The position numbers were made by a program, and so were the translations under genes. From Pseudomonadota bacterium (GTDB lineage Bacteria > Chloroflexota > UBA6077 > JAJPGT01), in the NCBI GenBank assembly GCA_021325655.1, contig JAJPGT010000070.1:1-64000 (forward strand): a stretch of DNA of 64,000 bases, in the 5' to 3' direction. The notes beneath the pieces were generated by a model. It searched no databases. It saw only the letters and a list, made by a program, of their open reading frames with translations, and had not been told where the DNA came from. Position 1 is the first letter of the stretch, and each line of letters opens with the position of its first letter. Below, piece after piece: positions 1-8,498 of the stretch.

Positions 1-1022
1 ACCGGGTTGCCCAGCGGGTCGCGGGTGATGAACGTCTCCTCGTTCTCCCAGTCCTCGTAATACGAGCTACCGAGGAGGATGCGGATACCCAGGTTGATAT
101 CCACCAGGTCGGTCGTCACCAACTGGCCGTCGACCACGATCCCGGGCGTGACGTACATCGCCCGACCCCAGCGGGTCATCGTCTGGTAACGGTAGTCGCA
201 GACGTCGGGGTTCTGGAAGGAGCCCCAGCAGCCCAGCAGGATGCGCCGGCGCCCTACCTCCTCGTAGCCGGGCAGCGCCTGGTAGAAGAAGTCGAAGACG
301 TCGTCGTTCATCGGAACGAGCCGCTTGGCGAAGTCCAGGAACCGCACCAGCCGCACCAGGTAGTCGCTGAACAGTTGCGGGGTTGGGACAGTGCCCACAC
401 CGCCCGGGTAGAGCGTGGAAGGGTGCACGTGCCGCCCTTCCATCAGGCAGAACATCTCGCGGGTCAGCCGGCTCATCTGCAGCGCTTCGCGGTACGTCTC
501 CCCGGTGAACGGGTTGTACGAGCGCATGATGTCGGCGATAGTGCGGAAGCCGTGGATGTTGGCGTGCGGGGCCTCGGTTCGCTCTGCCTTCTCGAGCAGG
601 CTGGGGTTGGTCTCCTTCACCATCTGCTCGCAGAAGTCCACGAACACCAGGTTGTCCTGGAAGATGGAGTGGTCGAACATGTACTCGGCCGCTTCGCCCA
701 GGTTGACGATCCATTCGGCCAGATGCGGGCTGCTGATGCCGTAGGCCATGTTCTGGGCGTAGACGGAGCAGGTGGCGTGGTTATCGCCGCAGATGCCGCA
801 GATGCGGCTGGTGATGAAGTGTGCGTCGCGGGGGTCCTTGCCGCGCATGAACACGCTGTAGCCGCGGAAGATGGAGGAAGTGCTCTTGCACTCCACGACT
901 TCCCGGTTGTCGAAGTCGATCTTGGTATAGATGCCCAGGTTCCCGACGATCCGGGTCATCGGGTCCCAGGACATGCTGACGAGATTTCTGGATTCGGGCT
1001 TGACCGCCTCTCGAACCGCCAC
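1..1022 (-). CDS. hhyL: [NiFe] hydrogenase large subunit, group 1h type, partial (3' end outside window)
   Basis: Catalytic subunit that would hold the NiFe centre and oxidise H2. The translated fragment (about 340 residues) carries the N-terminal nickel-binding motif RICGICGDNHATC near residues 73-85, giving Cys75, Cys78 and His82. The C-terminal DPCxxC pair lies beyond the window edge. Start chosen as the GTG at 1022-1020 because a GGGAGGGAGATAG ribosome site precedes it; the only ATG overlapping the upstream stop runs into a stop after four codons. It follows the small subunit by 16 bp, so the two are co-transcribed. High similarity of style to actinobacterial/Chloroflexota high-affinity hydrogenases is my recognition; the group assignment rests mainly on the small subunit. 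Confidence 0.93.
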   Translation of the reverse strand, partial: MAVREAVKPESRNLVSMSWDPMTRIVGNLGIYTKIDFDNREVVECKSTSSIFRGYSVFMRGKDPRDAHFITSRICGICGDNHATCSVYAQNMAYGISSPHLAEWIVNLGEAAEYMFDHSIFQDNLVFVDFCEQMVKETNPSLLEKAERTEAPHANIHGFRTIADIMRSYNPFTGETYREALQMSRLTREMFCLMEGRHVHPSTLYPGGVGTVPTPQLFSDYLVRLVRFLDFAKRLVPMNDDVFDFFYQALPGYEEVGRRRILLGCWGSFQNPDVCDYRYQTMTRWGRAMYVTPGIVVDGQLVTTDLVDINLGIRILLGSSYYEDWENEETFITRDPLGNP

Positions 1023-1038
1023 CTCTATCTCCCTCCCA

Positions 1039-2133
1039 TCACCGTGGCCAGCGCGGGTTGTAGCCGCTGGTCAGCTCCGGCCGGTTGTGCCGCCACTTCG
1101 GCTCCTTGTTGACCGTGGCGTTGGTGATGCCGCGCAGCTTGCGGATCATGGTGCCGTAGCCCGTAGTCAGCGCTGACGAGAGCGTCCCACCGGGCGGCTC
1201 GTCCATGAACGGCATGAACTTGTCGGGGAAGCCTGGCATGGTGCAGCCGATGCAGATGCCGCCCACGTTCGGGCAGCCACCGATCCCAGCCATCCAGCCG
1301 CGTTTGGGCACGTTGCAGTTGACGACCGGTCCCCAGCAGCCGACCTTGACCTGGCACTTGGGCGAGTTGTAATCGAGGGCGAAATCGCCCTGCTCGTAGT
1401 AGCCGGCGCGGTCGCAGCCCTCGTGCACCGTCTTGCCGAACAGCCAGGTGGGCCGGAGCTTGTCGTCCAGCGGGATCATCGGCGATAGACCGGCCGCCTG
1501 GTACAGCAGCCAGAGCAGGGTCTCCATGAAGTTATCCGGCTGGACCGGGCAGCCGGGTACGTTGACAATCGGGATGCCGGCCTTCGAGCGGAAGTCCCAG
1601 CCCAGGTAGTCGGCGAGCCCCATGCAGCCGGTGGGGTTGCCTGCCATCGCATGGATCCCGCCGTAGGTCGCGCAGGTGCCGGCCGCCACCACCGCCCAGG
1701 CCCGCGGCGCCAGGCGGTCGATCCACTCGTTCAGCGTGATCGGCTCACCGGTGGCCGGGTCGTTCCCCATCGATGTCCAGTAGCCATCGCCGTTGATCTT
1801 CTCGTTGGGAATCGACCCTTCCACCACCAGGACGAACGGGTCCAGTTCGCCGCGCGCGGCTTGGAAGAAGGGCTTCAGGAAGTCCTCTCCGCCTAGCGAG
1901 TAGGCCAGCACCTTGTTGTGCAGGTGCACCTTGGGTAGGCCGGGGATCAGCCCGAGCACCACGTCCTCCAGGCTGGGCTGCATCGCGGCGGTGACGGAGA
2001 CCGAATCCCCATCGCAACTCATCCCTTCCGAGGTCCACAGGATGTGGACCTCATCCACCCCTTGTGTCGGTCTCTGCCCCCGCGGCTCGCTGGTTGCCAT
2101 CCCGCGCGACATGTCAGCAGTGCTGTCGCTCAT
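1039..2133 (-). CDS. hhyS: [NiFe] hydrogenase small subunit, group 1h type
   Basis: Electron-transfer subunit (364 aa) that would carry three Fe-S clusters and pair with the downstream large subunit. There is no Tat signal: the N-terminus is polar and lacks an RRxFLK motif, as in group 1h enzymes, which stay on the cytoplasmic side. In the proximal-cluster motif the usual CxGC reads CDGD (Cys40-Asp43), so the second cysteine is aspartate. This 3Cys-1Asp ligation is known for the Cupriavidus 'actinobacterial' hydrogenase and marks this group. Further cysteines follow in ATYGG, NVPGCPV, HEGCDR and the C-terminal cysteine-rich segment. The ATG at 2133 has a GGAGGGAG site; an in-frame ATG seven codons on is possible. 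The long upstream leader is described separately. Confidence 0.95.
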   Translation of the reverse strand: MSDSTADMSRGMATSEPRGQRPTQGVDEVHILWTSEGMSCDGDSVSVTAAMQPSLEDVVLGLIPGLPKVHLHNKVLAYSLGGEDFLKPFFQAARGELDPFVLVVEGSIPNEKINGDGYWTSMGNDPATGEPITLNEWIDRLAPRAWAVVAAGTCATYGGIHAMAGNPTGCMGLADYLGWDFRSKAGIPIVNVPGCPVQPDNFMETLLWLLYQAAGLSPMIPLDDKLRPTWLFGKTVHEGCDRAGYYEQGDFALDYNSPKCQVKVGCWGPVVNCNVPKRGWMAGIGGCPNVGGICIGCTMPGFPDKFMPFMDEPPGGTLSSALTTGYGTMIRKLRGITNATVNKEPKWRHNRPELTSGYNPRWPR

Positions 2134-2233
2134 CGGCGCTCCCTCCTTGTCGTCGCCGCGACTGCTCGTTCGTCCAACCTGCGGTCGGGTTGAAGACAGC
2201 TAGCCCCCTTGGAGCTCGGCTGCATCGCGGTTC

Positions 2234-2255
2234 GGGAGGGTCGTGTGGCCCTCCC
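2234..2255 (-). repeat. Hairpin in hydrogenase leader
   Basis: Perfect inverted repeat GGGAGGG / CCCTCCC with an 8-nt loop. It lies about 100 nt upstream of the hydrogenase small-subunit start, inside the leader predicted from the promoter at 2579-2607. No U-tract follows, so an intrinsic terminator is not indicated; a role in leader folding is possible. Confidence 0.45.
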
Positions 2256-2578
2256 AACGGGAATGTGGTAGCCCGCCACGCTCGGTAGAGCGGTGGGGCA
2301 GTGCCAGGTCATGGCGGGTGGATTGCCAGCTCGGTAGGGAAACAGGGACGTGGTGCCCGTCAGACTGATCGCCAGTGGTTGGGGGCAACGGGGCCAGCAG
2401 GAACCATTCGGTCGGCCGCTCCTGCAAGCACGGCGCTGGGCCGAATCGGCGGTGCGTACGCGCAGTGACAAGTGTGCCACGACGCACTCCGAAGGAGAAC
2501 ACGCGCCCACGCCGCGACCCTGGCACGACGCCGGGTCGGGGCGGCTGCGCCAGCCGCCTGTCATACGATGGTACATCC

Positions 2579-2607
2579 AGCATATCGCCAACTCGCGGCC
2601 GCGTCAA
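2579..2607 (-). promoter_or_regulatory. Predicted sigma70-type promoter of hydrogenase operon
   Basis: On the minus strand TTGACG (2607-2602), a 17-bp spacer and TATGCT (2584-2579) match the -35/-10 consensus at 5/6 and 4/6. The predicted start near 2572 leaves a 5' leader of about 440 nt before the small-subunit ATG. Inferred from sequence only. Confidence 0.55.
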
Positions 2608-2784
2608 TGGCTTGAACGTGGGCACAGCGTAGGTGGCTGCGTGGAGTGGACTCTGAAGCTGTTCTGAGCGACGAGAACAGAGAGCGATTCGCCAAGCACC
2701 GGCGACGGCGTGAGCCTGGCGTGAGAGCGCTGGCGCGATCACGGCGATGCTACCATCTCGCCACGGGCACGGGCGCAGTGAGAA

Positions 2785-2803
2785 ACGTCGCCGTGAGCGA
2801 CGT
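2785..2803. promoter_or_regulatory. Inverted repeat upstream of histidine kinase
   Basis: ACGTCGC / GCGACGT with a 5-nt centre, ending 18 bp before the chosen kinase start codon. It could be an operator or an mRNA hairpin near the ribosome site; nothing in the sequence decides between them. Confidence 0.3.
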
Positions 2804-2821
2804 GGCGTGCGGGGGTACAGG

Positions 2822-5779
2822 GTGGACGTGGAAGCCTCGGGCGCCGCCGGCCAGGGCGCTTGGCCGGGGCGGCTGCTCGGGTACGTCCTGGCCCTGGCCG
2901 CGACCGGGTTGGCGGTGCTGGCGACCGGCGCGCTTGAGCCGTTGATCGGGCCGCGCTTCGCGGTGTTTTTCGTCGCGGTGATGCTGGCGGCCTGGCGCGG
3001 CGGGCTGGGGCCGGGCCTGCTCGCCACGCTCCTCAGCGTCGCGGCGTTCGACTATTTCTTCCTCCCGCCCGTTGGCGTGCTGAACCTGGAGGACCCGACC
3101 GACCTGGTTCTGCTGGCCGTGTACGGCGGCGCGGCGACGCTCATCAGCTTCCTGAGCGGCCGGGCGGTCGCCGAGGCCCGCCGGGCGCGGGTCGCGGCGG
3201 AGGAGGCGAGCCGCGCGCGCGAGCAGCTCCAGGCGATCCTCGACGGTGTCGCCGACGGGATCATCGCCCTGGACCCGGCCGAGCGGCTTGTCTTCGCAAA
3301 CGAGGCGGCGGCGCGGGCGCCCGGCTTCCCATCGGCCGCGGCGCTGCTGGGGGCCTCGCGCGAGGAGGTGCTCGGGCGTTTCGAGATCATGGACGCGGCG
3401 GGCCAGCCGCTCCCACCAGAGCGCCTGCCCAGCCGGCGGGCGCTGCGCGGCGAGCCGGATCCGGTCGAGGTGGTGCGCTTCCGGGTCCGGGCGACTGGCG
3501 AGGAGCGCTGGGCGCAGGTAAGCGCCCGGCCGCTCCGGGACTCGGCCGGGCGGGTGCGGCTGGCGATTGCGATCTTCGTCGACATCAGCGAGCGGATGCG
3601 GGCCGAGGCGGCGCTGCGCGATGCGAACGACACGCTACGGGCGATCATCGAGGCGTCGCCGCTGGCGATCATGGCGCTGGACCCGGAGGGCCGGGTCCGC
3701 CTCTGGAACCCGGCCGCCCAGCGCATCCTCGGCTGGGCGGCCGACGAGGTGCTCGGCCGCCCGCTGCCCGCCATTCCAGACGACAGGCAGGAGGAGTTCC
3801 GGGCCAACCTGCGTCGGACCATGGAGGAGGGGACCATCGTTGGGATGGAGACGCGGCGGCAGCGCAAGGATGGCGAGCTGATCGAGGTCGCGCTCTGGGC
3901 CGCGCCGCTCCGCGACGCCGAGGGCCGGCCGATCGGGGTGCTCTCGCTCGTCGCCGATATCGGAGAGCGCAAGCGGGAGGAGCGGGCGCAGCGACTGCTG
4001 GCCGCGGCGGGCGAGGCGCTCGCTGCGTCGCTGGATATCGACGCGATGCTCGAGCGGCTCGTCCGACTGCTGGTCTCGTCCCTGGCCGACTACTGCCTGC
4101 TGTACCTGCTCGACGAGCAGGGCGCGCTCGTCGCCGGCCCGGCCGCGCACCGCCATCCGGAGCGGGAAGCGCTGCTGCGCCGTGCCGCCCCGTTGTACCG
4201 CCCGGATCCCGCCAACCCGGCGAGCATCGTCGCACAGGTGCTCGCGACCGGCCGCTCGGTGCTCGTGCCCGAGGTCCCACCGGACACGCTCGCTCAGCTC
4301 GTCGCCGATCCGGCGCTGCGCCGCGAGTTCTCGGCGCTCGAACCGCGCTCCTGTATCGTCGTCCCGCTCGTGGCGCGCGGAAGCGTGCTCGGGGCGCTCG
4401 CCCTGGTCGCCTCGGACACGGCGCGGCGTTTCGACGAGCGGGACCTGGCCCTCGCGGAGGAGCTGGCGCGGCGGGCGGCGCTGGCGCTCGACAATGCGCG
4501 GCTGCACCACCGGGTGCTCGCCTCCGAGGCCGAGGCCCGGGCGCTGTACCGGGCCGCACTGGCCATCGGCGCGGAGCCGGACCTGAGTGCGCGGCTGGAA
4601 CGGGTGCTGGAGGCCGCGCTGGAGCTGACCGGGGGGCGGCACGCGGTTATCGGGCTGGTCAACCAGGCGGCTGGGGCGGTCGAGTACGTCGCGGCGCGGG
4701 GAGAACCGATCTACACGGTCGGGATGCGCCAGCCACTCGGAACCGGGCTGGTTGGCCAGGTGATTGCCGAGGGGCGGCCACTGCGCGTGCCCGACCTGCT
4801 CGCCGAGCCTCGGGCGTACGACGTGGCGCTCGTCCGCCAGGCGGGCGTGTGCGGCTGGCTCGGTGTCCCGCTCGCTGACAGCGCGGGCGTGCTTGGCGTT
4901 CTGGCGGTGCTGAGCCAGGAGAGGAGCGCCTTTGGCGAGGAGGACGAGCGGCGGCTGCTGTCGCTGGCGGCGCTGGCTGGGGCAGCGATCCGCGAGGCGC
5001 GGCTGCGCGAGCAGGCGCTGGAGGCGGTCCGGGCTCGGGATGACTTCCTCACATCGGTCAGCCACGACCTGCGCAACCCGCTCGCCTCGATCAAGGCCCA
5101 CGCCGACCTGCTGCACCGGCGGGCGACCCGCTCCTCGGTGCCCGAGGCCCAGGCGATGGCCCCAAGCCTGGCGCAGATCAGCGCGAGGGTGAGCCGCATG
5201 GCCGCGCAGCTCCAGCAACTGCTCGACCTGGCCCGGCTGGAGATCGGCCAGCCGCTGGATCTCCAGCGCGAGCTTACCGACCTGGCCGCCCTGGCGCGGC
5301 GGGTTGTGGAGGAGGCGCTGCAGACGGCCGGGCGCCACGCCGTTCGGGTGGAGGCCGCCGGCCCTCTGGTGGGGAACTGGGACCCGGCGCGGCTGGAGCG
5401 GGTGCTGACTAACCTGCTCGACAACGCGATCAAGTATAGCCCTGCGGGAGGCGAGGTGGTTGTCTCGGTGGAGAGCGAGGGCAGCGGCCCGGAGGCCTGG
5501 GCGGTGCTGCGCGTCCGCGACCGGGGCATCGGCATCCCGGCGGACGACCTGCCGCGGGTGTTCGAGCGCTTCCACCGGGGCGCCAACGTCGCCGGGCGCA
5601 TCCCTGGGACCGGGCTGGGGCTGGCCGGGGCCAAGCAGATCGTTGAGCAGCACGGGGGCAGCATCGCCGTCGAGAGCCAGGAGGGGCAGGGGACGACCGT
5701 CACCGTGCGGCTGCCCCTCGGCGTGGCGACCGGGGCGAGTCCGGGCCGTCCTGAGCCCCAGGGCCCGCGCCACGGATGA
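2822..5779 (+). CDS. Membrane sensor histidine kinase, DUF4118-PAS-PAS-GAF-GAF-HisKA-HATPase
   Basis: Orphan sensor kinase of about 985 aa. Residues ~10-110 form a KdpD-like DUF4118 region with several membrane spans. Two PAS domains (~133-255, ~260-385) and two GAF domains (~392-560, ~580-730) follow. The dimerisation domain holds the phospho-acceptor His748 in SVSHDLRNPL. The ATPase domain shows the N box (LLDNAIKYSP) and the G boxes DRGIGIP and GTGLGLAGAKQ. I chose the GTG at 2822, 26 codons inside the longest frame, because the upstream residues are arginine-rich and unlike the family; no strong ribosome site separates the options. There is no response regulator next to it. The ligand is unknown; redox, gas or light input through PAS/GAF is typical of the class. 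Confidence 0.9.
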   Translation: MDVEASGAAGQGAWPGRLLGYVLALAATGLAVLATGALEPLIGPRFAVFFVAVMLAAWRGGLGPGLLATLLSVAAFDYFFLPPVGVLNLEDPTDLVLLAVYGGAATLISFLSGRAVAEARRARVAAEEASRAREQLQAILDGVADGIIALDPAERLVFANEAAARAPGFPSAAALLGASREEVLGRFEIMDAAGQPLPPERLPSRRALRGEPDPVEVVRFRVRATGEERWAQVSARPLRDSAGRVRLAIAIFVDISERMRAEAALRDANDTLRAIIEASPLAIMALDPEGRVRLWNPAAQRILGWAADEVLGRPLPAIPDDRQEEFRANLRRTMEEGTIVGMETRRQRKDGELIEVALWAAPLRDAEGRPIGVLSLVADIGERKREERAQRLLAAAGEALAASLDIDAMLERLVRLLVSSLADYCLLYLLDEQGALVAGPAAHRHPEREALLRRAAPLYRPDPANPASIVAQVLATGRSVLVPEVPPDTLAQLVADPALRREFSALEPRSCIVVPLVARGSVLGALALVASDTARRFDERDLALAEELARRAALALDNARLHHRVLASEAEARALYRAALAIGAEPDLSARLERVLEAALELTGGRHAVIGLVNQAAGAVEYVAARGEPIYTVGMRQPLGTGLVGQVIAEGRPLRVPDLLAEPRAYDVALVRQAGVCGWLGVPLADSAGVLGVLAVLSQERSAFGEEDERRLLSLAALAGAAIREARLREQALEAVRARDDFLTSVSHDLRNPLASIKAHADLLHRRATRSSVPEAQAMAPSLAQISARVSRMAAQLQQLLDLARLEIGQPLDLQRELTDLAALARRVVEEALQTAGRHAVRVEAAGPLVGNWDPARLERVLTNLLDNAIKYSPAGGEVVVSVESEGSGPEAWAVLRVRDRGIGIPADDLPRVFERFHRGANVAGRIPGTGLGLAGAKQIVEQHGGSIAVESQEGQGTTVTVRLPLGVATGASPGRPEPQGPRHG

Positions 5780-6047
5780 TGCTCCCGGCGCGCGATGCTG
5801 GCTCCCACCTGCCCTGGGAACCGCCTCAGCGGCCCAGGCGGAGCAGGCTGCCCGACGGAGCAGGCGCGTCGCATCCCAAGAGCGTTTCCCGGACGATCAC
5901 TCTCCATGGCCCGATCCGAATACCGCGAACGAGGTACGGAGATGGGTCGATCGCCGGCTTCCCTGCGCTCCAGGGGTAGCGCCCTGCGTGCGGCTGGCGG
6001 CCGCGCTTGCGTGCCGCCGACCCGCGGACGTGAAGGGGGATGACGTT

Positions 6048-7415
6048 ATGAGTGCACAGGACCTTTCGCATGCGTCGCCGCTCCTGCCGGCAGGCGGGAT
6101 GGCGGCCGGCCGTGAGCAAACCGCCGCCTCGCGCGCGGCTGCGTCCGGGCTTGTGGCGGCCTATCCGCTGCGTACCCGTGTGGCCTGGGCCGTTGCCGTG
6201 GTCTTGATCGGGGTGTTCATCGCCGGCTTCTGGAACTATCAGACCGTCGACGGGTTTGGCCGCGGAGTCGTCGCCGGCAACACCATCGGGGATACCGCGA
6301 CGCTGGCAGGCACGTATGCCAGCAACGGCGCTGCGTTCGGGCTGATCTTCGCCGCAGTAGCCGGGCTCGCGGGCGACCTTCACCGCCTGCAACTGCATCG
6401 TGTTCGCGATGCTGCCTGGCCTGGCCTGCGCGACCGACAAGGCCTCCTCACGCACCAGCGCCATCCGCGCGCTGGGCGTCTTCGCCGTCGGGGTGATCCT
6501 CGTCGGCGGCTGTACGGTCTGTACGTCGGCTCCCTGGGCACCGAGGGCGCCCAGTCCTTCAACGAGCGCGGGGCGCGCATCGCGCAGGCGGAGACGGTCT
6601 CCACCAGTCTCGGCGCGCTGATGCTGCTCTGGGCAGCGCTCTCATTCGGCTTCCTCGACCGCTTCATCAGGAGCATCCCGGCCGAGATCCGCGCGTTCTT
6701 CTCCGCCCCGCTGACCCGAGCGGGGATCATGGGCCTGATGGTTGGCACCTTCGCCGTGGGCCGGCCTTACCTGGTGTTCCGCGACCTGCTCGCCTACGCC
6801 GCGACCTCGCAGAGTCCACTGTATGGTGCGCTCATCATGAGCATCCAGGGGCTGGGCCAGGTCGCCGTCATGGTGCTGCTGTTCCTGGCCCTGGTGTACC
6901 TGCTGCGTGACCGGCTGACGCGCTGGGTTACCGAACAGCCGCAGCAGTCCGCCTTCGTCACCGGGGTCGCCCTGTTCATTGGCGGGGCCTCCTTCGTCTA
7001 CTACTGGGGCCTGGCCTTCTGGCTCGGCATCGCTGCCCGCGGATCGCCCCCGATCCGGCCGGATGCGCGCCGGCCGTTACGCCGTGCGGATCGTAGCGGT
7101 GGGATGTTCCCGGGAAAAGGGGGCAAAAGGAGTATGTGTCTACGTCGTTCGCGCTATTCCGAGCGCGGATCTCGCGGCCGGGTCGCGAAAGCGGCGTCCA
7201 GCCGCGGCGCTCTCGCCACCTTCTGGCAGGTGGGCTCATGCAGGTCCCCTGCTGGGCTGGTAGACACTCGCCACCCCCTGGAGCCACGGACGTGCTTCGG
7301 GCCGCGACCGAGGAGCCTACCTAGCCCCGACGTCACCGGGTGTTCGCTCCGCCAGCGGCGAGATTGCGCCCATCCATGCCGTTGGCATCCAGCCCAAGGA
7401 GCACGCAGATGGTAG
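6048..7415 (+). CDS. Polytopic membrane protein with two compensating frame slips; 3' end uncertain
   Basis: Start ATG at 6048 has a good GAAGGGGGA site. The first ~100 residues and those after ~6505 read as hydrophobic membrane segments. Between ~6373 and ~6505 the annotated frame turns arginine-rich, while the +1 frame continues a membrane protein containing TACNC and LPGLACA. The simplest repair is one extra G in the GGG near 6369-6373 and one missing C near 6510. The repaired protein has ~6-7 spans and a Cys-X-Cys with a downstream proline, loosely like CcdA/DsbD-type transporters, but I do not recognise the family with certainty. After ~7035 the frame again looks non-native and overlaps the convergent gene, so a third slip near the 3' end is possible and the true stop may be near 7096. 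Confidence 0.6.
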   Translation: MSAQDLSHASPLLPAGGMAAGREQTAASRAAASGLVAAYPLRTRVAWAVAVVLIGVFIAGFWNYQTVDGFGRGVVAGNTIGDTATLAGTYASNGAAFGLIFAAVAGLAGDLHRLQLHRVRDAAWPGLRDRQGLLTHQRHPRAGRLRRRGDPRRRLYGLYVGSLGTEGAQSFNERGARIAQAETVSTSLGALMLLWAALSFGFLDRFIRSIPAEIRAFFSAPLTRAGIMGLMVGTFAVGRPYLVFRDLLAYAATSQSPLYGALIMSIQGLGQVAVMVLLFLALVYLLRDRLTRWVTEQPQQSAFVTGVALFIGGASFVYYWGLAFWLGIAARGSPPIRPDARRPLRRADRSGGMFPGKGGKRSMCLRRSRYSERGSRGRVAKAASSRGALATFWQVGSCRSPAGLVDTRHPLEPRTCFGPRPRSLPSPDVTGCSLRQRRDCAHPCRWHPAQGARRW

Positions 7416-8454
7416 GAGCCCAGTCGGCGAGATGGGGCGGGCGAGCCTGGATCGCCGCGGCGATGGCGGGCACGGCGGGATGGCCGCCGCCGACGACCGC
7501 CACGGTGCGGGTCGTCGCCGGGCCGCCGTGGAAGCCGCCGCGCGGCAGCCGCTGGCTGGCGAAGAGGTGGCCGGGCTGCGCCTCGGCGATCAGTAGCGCC
7601 GGGCCAGCCTGGTGCCAGCCGGCGACGCCGGGCAGGGCGAGCAGGCGGGCGCCAACCAGCGCCGGGTCGGCGCCGGGGCGCAGGTGAAGCAGTCCGCAGC
7701 CGCCGTCGCTGTAGGCGCTGTCCACGAAATCGCGCAGGATCGGGTCGGCCAGGAGGTCGATCGGTGGGGTAGCGGTGCGCGGCTCCATGTCATGGTCAGA
7801 GACGACGATCACCACGCTGCGCTCCCAGTCTGGAGCGAGGGCGTCGAGCAGCTCCCCGATGATCCGGTCTGTCTCGGCATAGCAAGCGTGGCTCTGGGGG
7901 GCGTCGGGGCCGTAGTCGTGCCCCCAGGAGTCGGCTTCGTTCAGGTGGCCCCAGAGGAACGTCAGGGAGGAATCTGCCGCCGCGGCCAGCAGGTGGGGGC
8001 GGACTGCCTGGTTGGCGGGGTAGCCGTGTGGCTCCAGCGGAATGCCGGGCGGGAGCGTGGTCCGGCCCTCGGGCCAGACGCGCTCGACGCGCTCGGTGGC
8101 GAGGATTGCGTGCAGCTTGTGATCGCCCTGAATGGCGGCGCAGGGCACCCCGGCGTCCAGGCAGCGGTCGAGCAGCGTGGGCGCCTGCACCCGGATCTCG
8201 CCGGCCCAGCCGGGAACGATGGAGGGCAGCGGACCGGGGGTGTGGGTGGTGAGCACCCGGTGGCGCGCCGGCAGGCAGCCGCTCAGCAGCGTGGCGAAGC
8301 CGGGGTAGGTAGAGGAGGGCAGGGCGCTGCGGCCGCCGTCAGGCGCCATCCCACCCTGCTGGCCGAGCGCCCACAGGTGCGGGGTCAGCTCCGGGCTGAT
8401 CTTGCGATGCGGGAAGCCATCTAGACCGAGCAGGACGACGCGCGTGTCAGTCAC
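7333..8454 (-). CDS. Alkaline-phosphatase-superfamily phosphodiesterase / phosphonate hydrolase-like
   Basis: Metal-dependent hydrolase (373 aa) of the type I phosphodiesterase/nucleotide pyrophosphatase branch. The two-metal site is complete: Asp12 (GLDGF), nucleophile Thr49 (PSSTYPG), Asp175 and His179 (NEADSWGHDYGP), Asp220-His221 (VSDHDME) and His309 (FHGGP). I chose the GTG at 8454 because a strong GGAGGAG site sits 6 nt upstream; an upstream ATG (8502) overlaps the ATPase stop as ATGA and would add 16 residues. It is the last gene of an ABC-transporter operon, so it probably acts on the imported compound. No signal peptide is seen, so cleavage would be cytoplasmic. Phosphonoacetate hydrolase (PhnA) belongs to this superfamily, but the substrate here is unknown. 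Confidence 0.85.
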   Translation of the reverse strand: MTDTRVVLLGLDGFPHRKISPELTPHLWALGQQGGMAPDGGRSALPSSTYPGFATLLSGCLPARHRVLTTHTPGPLPSIVPGWAGEIRVQAPTLLDRCLDAGVPCAAIQGDHKLHAILATERVERVWPEGRTTLPPGIPLEPHGYPANQAVRPHLLAAAADSSLTFLWGHLNEADSWGHDYGPDAPQSHACYAETDRIIGELLDALAPDWERSVVIVVSDHDMEPRTATPPIDLLADPILRDFVDSAYSDGGCGLLHLRPGADPALVGARLLALPGVAGWHQAGPALLIAEAQPGHLFASQRLPRGGFHGGPATTRTVAVVGGGHPAVPAIAAAIQARPPHLADWAPTICVLLGLDANGMDGRNLAAGGANTR

Positions 8455-8498
8455 GGTATTCTCCTCCGGGAGCGTGGCGGCAGGCAGCAAGCGGCGCG

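Larger units (their letters stand above)
2134..2821. other. Intergenic region between divergent hydrogenase and histidine kinase genes
   Basis: 688 bp with no convincing coding sequence. It holds a sigma70-like promoter facing the hydrogenase (2579-2607), a 7-bp stem hairpin (2234-2255) in the resulting leader, and a 7-5-7 inverted repeat just upstream of the kinase start (2785-2803). Several open frames cross it on both strands, but none has a plausible composition or ribosome site. Confidence 0.7.

Noticed and set aside
2130-2591. Open reading frame of about 150 codons upstream of the hydrogenase on the minus strand
   Set aside because: Serine/arginine-rich composition, no ribosome site, overlaps the predicted leader; most likely a chance frame.
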